Positions 59,537 to 64,000 of a stretch of DNA of 64,000 nucleotides are shown piece by piece. The notes beneath the pieces were generated by a model. The model saw nothing but the letters and a program-made list of their open reading frames with translations, was not told where the DNA came from and searched no databases. Location of the stretch: contig NZ_BMHQ01000004.1 in the NCBI RefSeq assembly GCF_014641195.1, positions 208,735-272,734 on the forward strand, in the 5' to 3' direction. Made by a program: the position numbers and the translations under genes. Source of the stretch: Marinithermofilum abyssi (GTDB lineage: Bacteria; Bacillota; Bacilli; Thermoactinomycetales; DSM-45169). Each line of letters starts with the position of its first letter. The first letter of the stretch is position 1.

Positions 59537-60655
59537 GTGGCGGATGTGAATGCACAAACACAGGGTGTCAGAGGCGATTTCTTTACCATTCTGGATGTGG
59601 ACTACCTGGAGTATTATACCGGCAACGCCAAACAGGCGGCTCATTACTTCTGCAAGGCGTTTGGGTTTAAACCGGTGGCGTACAGCGGGTTGGAAACCGG
59701 TAATCGGAAGCAGATCTCCTATGTGCTGGAACAGGGAAATATCCGGTTGGTGGTGAGCGGGGCGTACACCCCCGACCATCCCATCGCCGATTTTGTGAAG
59801 CGGCACGGGGATGGGATTAAAGATGTTGCTCTCCAAGTGGAAGATGTGGAAAAAGCCTATCGAGAAGCCGTTTCCCGCGGCGGGATCGGGATCCTGGAAC
59901 CCCATACGGTGTCGGATGAACACGGGATGCTGAAAAAAGCCGTGATCGGAACGTATGGCGATACGGTTCACACGCTGGTGGAACGCCGCTACTACAATGG
60001 GGTGTTTGCGCCCGGATTTGTTTCGACGGACTTGGATATTCCCTATACCGACAGCGGACTGAAAGGCATTGACCATGTGGTGGGAAACGTGGAGCGGATG
60101 GAAGAGTGGGTTGCATATTATGAGAAAGTGATGGGTTTTACTCAGCTTCGCCACTTTGATGATGAAGACATCAGTACGGAATATTCAGCACTGATGTCCA
60201 AAGTGATGCAAAACGGGACGGGTCGTATCAAGTTTCCGATCAATGAACCGGCGGAAGGAAAGCGGAAATCGCAAATCCAGGAGTACCTGGAATATTATAA
60301 CGGGCCCGGAGTGCAACATGTTGCCCTGTATACCAAAGATATCATTCGTACAGTGGAGCAGTTGAAATCCCAAGGCGTCGAGTTTTTGGACACCCCGGAT
60401 ACCTATTATGACAACCTGAAGGAACGGGTGGGCAATATCGACGAAGCAGTGGAAGATCTGAGAAAAAATAAAATTTTGGTGGACCGGGACGATGAGGGGT
60501 ACTTGCTGCAAATCTTTACGAAGCCGATCGTGGACCGGCCGACTCTGTTTATCGAAATTATTCAACGCAAGGGTGCCCGCGGGTTCGGTGAAGGCAACTT
60601 CAAGGCCCTGTTCGAAGCGATTGAACGGGAGCAAGCCCGCCGCGGGAACTTGTAA
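59537..60655 (+). CDS. hppD: 4-Hydroxyphenylpyruvate dioxygenase
   Basis: The 372-residue non-heme iron enzyme converts 4-hydroxyphenylpyruvate to homogentisate in tyrosine degradation. Two vicinal-oxygen-chelate domains are present. Iron ligands are the histidines in GIDHVVGNV and GVQHVALYT and the glutamate in LFIEIIQRKGARGFGEGNF. GTG 59537 has GGGAGGGT 8 nt upstream; GTG 59507 is also in frame. No other homogentisate-pathway gene is in the window. Confidence 0.92.
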   Translation: MADVNAQTQGVRGDFFTILDVDYLEYYTGNAKQAAHYFCKAFGFKPVAYSGLETGNRKQISYVLEQGNIRLVVSGAYTPDHPIADFVKRHGDGIKDVALQVEDVEKAYREAVSRGGIGILEPHTVSDEHGMLKKAVIGTYGDTVHTLVERRYYNGVFAPGFVSTDLDIPYTDSGLKGIDHVVGNVERMEEWVAYYEKVMGFTQLRHFDDEDISTEYSALMSKVMQNGTGRIKFPINEPAEGKRKSQIQEYLEYYNGPGVQHVALYTKDIIRTVEQLKSQGVEFLDTPDTYYDNLKERVGNIDEAVEDLRKNKILVDRDDEGYLLQIFTKPIVDRPTLFIEIIQRKGARGFGEGNFKALFEAIEREQARRGNL

Positions 60656-60665
60656 TCGAAGGAGA

Positions 60666-60694
60666 GCCGCTGACGATGTCGGCGGTCTTTTTTA
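60666..60694 (+). terminator. Terminator of hppD
   Basis: A 9-bp stem (60666-60674 with 60678-60686, including G-U pairs) and a T-run. Confidence 0.75.
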
Positions 60695-60763
60695 TCTCAT
60701 AAATCCCCCCGGGTTGGAAACCCTATAAGGGAAATGATTTCCAACCAAAGTGGGTGAAGTGAG

Positions 60764-62251
60764 ATGAAGCGTATCCAGATTCGCAAAGCGGTCGCATACC
60801 TGGCCGTGATGTCACTCTCGCTGGGGGCTTGGGCGGGAACAGCGAGTGCAGCGGCAATCAATCAAAAGATGGAACAGCCGTTGTGGAAAGACCAGGGACG
60901 TCCTTATTACCGCATAAAGGCCAAATATGATGATCGGAAAGGGACGGTTCACGGACATCTGTCGGTAGAGCTGCCCAAGCAACGGACAGAACCAGTGCGT
61001 GAGCTCTATTTCCGCTTGTATCCTAACGCTTTTAAAAAATGGAAATGGGGAGAGGCTTCCAAACCGAAGGAGCCTGGCTATCTGAAAGTCGGTAAAGTAA
61101 AGGTGAACGATGTCCCCGCGCATCATACGGTAAAAGAGACGGTGATGAAGGTGGGGTTGTCGACGCCTTCCTTGCCCGGACAGCCGTTAAAGGTGGATAT
61201 GGAGTATGAGTTGAAGATCCCCAAAGGCGGGAGCCGGCTGAATACCTTTGGTCATACGGCCTTTTTGGCTCAGTGGTATCCCATGTTGGCGGTGAAAGAT
61301 CGGGACGGCTGGCATACGGAACCCTATACAGCCACAGGAGATCCTTTTTATAGTCAAATGGCCAACTTTGAGGTAACCTTCGAAGTTCCGGAGGGCTATC
61401 AACTCATTACAACCGCAGATGACCGAGCGGTACCGGCAAAAGGGCCGATTACGCTCCGTCAGGCACATGTTCGGGATTTTGCCGCTGTCATTACAAAAGA
61501 CTATGAAGTGGTGGAAGGGAAAGCGGGTTCCACTCAGGTGAATCTGTGGTATCTGAAGGGGATGGAAGGCATCGCTCAGGAATTGCATGCAGCAGCCGTT
61601 TCCGGGATGCAGTTTTATGGAAAGCATTTTGGTCCATATCCTTATAAAGAAGTTGACGTCGTATTGGGGGAAACGGGATATGGTATCGCCGGCATGGAAT
61701 ATCCGGGACTGGTTACGTCGGTGGACAAGATCCCGACGCGAAAAGGGGAACAGCCCGCTGTCAGCGTAGTGGTGCATGAACTGGCTCATCAATGGTGGTA
61801 CGGCGTCGTAGGAAACAACCAGGTAAAAGAACCTTGGCTGGATGAAGGGCTGACTACCTTCTCTGAGCTGTTGTACATGCATGATAAAATGAAGGAAGAT
61901 GAACGGGACCTCTTGCTCCGTGCCGCCCAGAGAACGGATGAAATTCATCAGGAACAGGGAGTCACTTCCGTGGAGCCTCTCTACAAGTATTCGGACCCCA
62001 TTTACGGATTGATGGTGTATATCCGCCCCGCCGCTATGCTGTGGAACCTGTCGGAGAAAATCGGAAAAGACAAAGTGCTGGATATTCTCAGCACTTACTA
62101 CAAGCGATATCAATTCAAAACGGCCACGACCGCCGACTTCATCAAGGTGGCCAACGAAGTATCCGGGAAGAACCTGCGCCCCTTTTTTGACAAGTGGTTG
62201 TATTTTAAAGGGACTTCCGGTAAAAAACAAACTTCCGGAAACCAGCGGTAA
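60764..62251 (+). CDS. Secreted M1-family metallopeptidase
   Basis: The 495-residue protein has a Sec signal peptide (basic start, hydrophobic core to about residue 25, cleavage near ASA-A) and the gluzincin motif HELAHQWWYG (about residues 338-347), with the third zinc ligand in WLDEGLTTFSE 18 residues later. GIAGMEYPGLV is the GxMEN-like substrate motif in altered form. It is shorter than classical aminopeptidase N and probably acts outside the cell. A broken relative lies at 7522-7971. The start is preceded by GTGAAGTGAG. A strong bidirectional terminator follows. Confidence 0.9.
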   Translation: MKRIQIRKAVAYLAVMSLSLGAWAGTASAAAINQKMEQPLWKDQGRPYYRIKAKYDDRKGTVHGHLSVELPKQRTEPVRELYFRLYPNAFKKWKWGEASKPKEPGYLKVGKVKVNDVPAHHTVKETVMKVGLSTPSLPGQPLKVDMEYELKIPKGGSRLNTFGHTAFLAQWYPMLAVKDRDGWHTEPYTATGDPFYSQMANFEVTFEVPEGYQLITTADDRAVPAKGPITLRQAHVRDFAAVITKDYEVVEGKAGSTQVNLWYLKGMEGIAQELHAAAVSGMQFYGKHFGPYPYKEVDVVLGETGYGIAGMEYPGLVTSVDKIPTRKGEQPAVSVVVHELAHQWWYGVVGNNQVKEPWLDEGLTTFSELLYMHDKMKEDERDLLLRAAQRTDEIHQEQGVTSVEPLYKYSDPIYGLMVYIRPAAMLWNLSEKIGKDKVLDILSTYYKRYQFKTATTADFIKVANEVSGKNLRPFFDKWLYFKGTSGKKQTSGNQR

Positions 62252-62254
62252 TTT

Positions 62255-62292
62255 AAAAAAGACACCTCCGTCTGTTGGGAGGTGTCTTCTGC
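62255..62292. terminator. Bidirectional terminator between the M1 peptidase and GerPA-type genes
   Basis: A perfect 11-bp stem (62259-62269 with 62278-62288) lies between two converging genes, with an A-run on its left that gives a T-run on the minus strand. Confidence 0.85.
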
Positions 62293-62293
62293 T

Positions 62294-62497
62294 TCATGCT
62301 TGATCGATAACATCAAGATCAAAGAGGATGTTGGTTCCCCCACAAACATTTGCGGCGAAATCCCCGATGGGATTGCCACCGCCCAAGTCTTTCAGATTGG
62401 AACTGGGACGTACATTGACCGCATCCCCCATATTCACCGTGCCGGATTGGTTAATCCACAGCAGTTTGACATTAAAGATCTGGTTAGCGACGGCCAT
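62294..62497 (-). CDS. GerPA/GerPF-family spore germination protein
   Basis: The 67-residue protein matches the GerPA/GerPF family: VNMGDAVNVRPSS, GGGNPIGDF and the C-terminal FDLDVIDQ. These small proteins help germinants pass the spore coat. Most bacilli keep several in a gerP operon; this one stands alone. ATG 62497 has AAAGGAGAT upstream. A longer frame exists but lacks a ribosome-binding site. Confidence 0.85.
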   Translation of the reverse strand: MAVANQIFNVKLLWINQSGTVNMGDAVNVRPSSNLKDLGGGNPIGDFAANVCGGTNILFDLDVIDQA

Positions 62498-62671
62498 GTG
62501 CTTATCTCCTTTCATGGAAAGGTTCGGATGGGTTATTGTATGAGCACACCGTTTCTTTGGGCACATGAGGATCCCGTTTTTTTTTGAGGTGGGATGAAGA
62601 GGAAGAATTTTGTGCTGCGGACCGTCGCCGTTTTCTCCATATACTATTAAAAGAATGAAGGGGGGAAAACG

Positions 62672-63406
62672 GTGCGTGTGGTAAGTTACAACATCCGTCA
62701 CGGGGTCGGCTGCGACAAGCGGCTCGACCTGGAACGGACGGCTCGGGTGATCGAAGAGTTGCAGCCCGATATGGTGGGATTGAATGAAGTAGATGTATGT
62801 TTTCACCGGCGGAGTGAGTATCAAGATCAAATGGCTTGGTTAGCCAAGCGGCTGAAGATGAATTTCTGTTTTGCGCCCGCGATTTGTCTGCGCCCAAGAT
62901 CTACCGTCGGTGAACGGCAATATGGAAATGGCTTGCTGACAAAAGGGAAAATCCTGGATTGGCTGCCCGTCCGTTTTTCCGGGCGCAATGGGGATGAACC
63001 CCGGTCCATCCTGACGGCACGGGTGGAAACAAAAAAGGGGGTATTTCGGATCGTGGTCACCCATATGGGGTTAACTCCCTGGATGCGGCGGCGTCAGGTG
63101 CAATGGGTGTTGGATATGTGCCGGGATGAAGAAAGGCCGGTGGTGGCCATGGGTGACTGGAATGTGACACCGCGGCGAAGATCAGTGACGGCTCTCTCTC
63201 CGTACCTGATCGATTTGTTGGGGCAGATTGAACAAGAAACGGGGCAAGACCTGTACACCTATCCTTGTTGGCACCCCCGCAAGCGATTGGATTACATCCT
63301 GTGTTCCCCGCATTTTCAAGTACGAAGCGGCGGGGTGTCAAAGACTCCCGATTGTCCGTCGGATCACCTTCCGGTCTACGGCGATCTTCAACTGACAGGG
63401 GAGTAA
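62672..63406 (+). CDS. Endonuclease/exonuclease/phosphatase-family protein
   Basis: The 244-residue protein has the EEP fold signatures in order: VVSYNIRHGVG (N), GLNEVD (catalytic Glu), VVAMGDWNVTPRR (Asp/Asn), RLDYIL and SDHLPVYGDL (catalytic His). Members cleave nucleic-acid or other phosphodiesters or phosphoinositides; the substrate is not predictable. No signal peptide is seen. The GTG start has GGGGGAAAA upstream. Confidence 0.88.
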   Translation: MRVVSYNIRHGVGCDKRLDLERTARVIEELQPDMVGLNEVDVCFHRRSEYQDQMAWLAKRLKMNFCFAPAICLRPRSTVGERQYGNGLLTKGKILDWLPVRFSGRNGDEPRSILTARVETKKGVFRIVVTHMGLTPWMRRRQVQWVLDMCRDEERPVVAMGDWNVTPRRRSVTALSPYLIDLLGQIEQETGQDLYTYPCWHPRKRLDYILCSPHFQVRSGGVSKTPDCPSDHLPVYGDLQLTGE

Positions 63407-63411
63407 ACCGC

Positions 63412-63441
63412 TTCAAAAGTTCCATCCGAATTGGGTATAAT
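63412..63441 (+). promoter_or_regulatory. Probable promoter of trmK
   Basis: TTCAAA (63412-63417), an 18-nt spacer and TATAAT (63436-63441), 30 nt before the start codon. Confidence 0.65.
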
Positions 63442-63470
63442 GGACAAAGTAGATGATCGGAGGCGAAGGA

Positions 63471-64000
63471 GTGTCCACATCCATGAGATCGGGACCAGGA
63501 GAGGCAGTGTTTGAGAGGGACGGTCAGCTGCTCTCGGCCAGATTGGCTGCTATCGCTGAACGGGTCCCCTCGGGCCATGTTACGGCGGATATCGGAGCGG
63601 ATCATGCCTTGCTGTTGATTGCTTTGGCCAAACAAGGCCGGATCTCTAAAGGCATTGCAGGGGAATTGAATACCGGCCCCTTTCAAAATGCATGGAATCG
63701 GGTAAAAAGGTCACGGGTGGATCACCTGGTGGAAGTGCGCCAAGGAGACGGGCTGGCCGTATTATCCAAGGGAGAAGCGGAAACGGTAGTGATTGCGGGG
63801 ATGGGAGGCTCGTTGATCGCGTCCATTTTGGATAAGGGAGAATCCCGCTTACAAGGGGTTAAACGTTTGATTTTGCAGCCCAATAACAGCGGTGATCGCG
63901 TGCGTACCTGGTTAGCGAATCGAGGGTGGGAGTTGACGGACGAAACCCTGGTGGAAGAAGGGGGCATCTTGTACGAAGTGTTGACTGCCGAACCCGGCAA
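63471..64000 (+). CDS. trmK: tRNA (adenine22-N1)-methyltransferase TrmK, 5' part only
   Basis: The frame is open to the window edge (about 176 codons visible). It shows the TrmK pattern: QLLSARLAAIAERVPSG, the SAM site ADIGADHALLLIALA, GMGGSLIASIL and LILQPNN. The enzyme makes m1A22 in tRNA. GTG 63471 has GGAGG 7 nt upstream; ATG 63483 is an in-frame alternative. In B. subtilis trmK (yqfN) follows shortly after sigA; here about 7.5 kb of other genes intervene. Confidence 0.9.
   Translation, partial: MSTSMRSGPGEAVFERDGQLLSARLAAIAERVPSGHVTADIGADHALLLIALAKQGRISKGIAGELNTGPFQNAWNRVKRSRVDHLVEVRQGDGLAVLSKGEAETVVIAGMGGSLIASILDKGESRLQGVKRLILQPNNSGDRVRTWLANRGWELTDETLVEEGGILYEVLTAEPG

Overview
The window is a chromosomal segment of an endospore-forming, Gram-positive Bacillales bacterium. 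The backbone follows the Bacillus subtilis order holA-rpsT-gpr-spoIIP-yqxA-lepA-hemW-hrcA-grpE-dnaK-dnaJ-prmA-rsmE-mtaB ... rpsU-yqeY-floA-yqfC-yqfD-phoH-pgpH-ybeY-dgkA-cdd-era-yqzL-recO-glyQ-glyS-ccpN-ppsR-dnaG-sigA-trmK. Spore genes are spread through it (germination protease, SpoIIP, an alpha/beta SASP, YqfC/YqfD, a GerPA-type protein). The mid-50s GC content, PPDK beside PpsR, and an archaeal-like group III chaperonin inside the dnaK operon suggest a thermophile, perhaps of Thermoactinomycetaceae type. That placement is inference, not proof.

Layout. 1-2762: a lower-GC minus-strand operon resembling the maturation part of methylamine dehydrogenase loci (MauE-, MauD- and MauA-like proteins, a 30-residue peptide and a membrane protein) with no heavy-chain gene in view. 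3596-5947: an ECF sigma factor, its zinc-type anti-sigma factor, and holA. 5986-8927 (minus): an FAD amine-oxidase/phytoene-desaturase-like protein, an internally deleted M1 peptidase, and ccdC. 9268-10885: T-box-controlled trpS and convergent rpsT. 11041-17817: gpr, spoIIP, yqxA, lepA, hemW. 17826-27546: a CIRCE-controlled heat-shock operon in which a group III chaperonin lies between hrcA and grpE, followed by prmA, rsmE and mtaB. 27798-32711: small unknown genes, a Nudix hydrolase, deoC, a Na/Pi-type transporter, a HIT protein, rpsU and yqeY. 32866-43611: the floA-to-recO run, with a DgkA carrying a degenerate PAP2-like tail and a DUF502 gene. 43655-46908: T-box-controlled glyQS. 48372-55989: ccpN-ppsR-ppdK, then dnaG-sigA behind a sigma-H type promoter. 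56131-62251: a catabolic insert between sigA and trmK (acyl-CoA dehydrogenase, acyl-CoA synthetase, a methyltransferase remnant, HPPD, an intact M1 peptidase). The window ends with a GerPA-type gene, an EEP-family gene and a trmK cut by the window edge.

Cross-cutting signals. Degenerate 275-350 bp intergenic repeats (8119-8410, 12174-12525, 16313-16588, 46951-47253, with fragments near 27586 and 14316) have inverted-repeat-like ends and a shared core of about 25 nt. They sit at rho-independent terminators, and three are bracketed by direct repeats that contain a hairpin. Two neighbouring genes, ccpN and ppsR, seem to start at AUA and AUU codons behind well-placed Shine-Dalgarno sequences. The group III chaperonin, the orphan Mau-like cluster and the terminator-linked repeats are the main items for follow-up.
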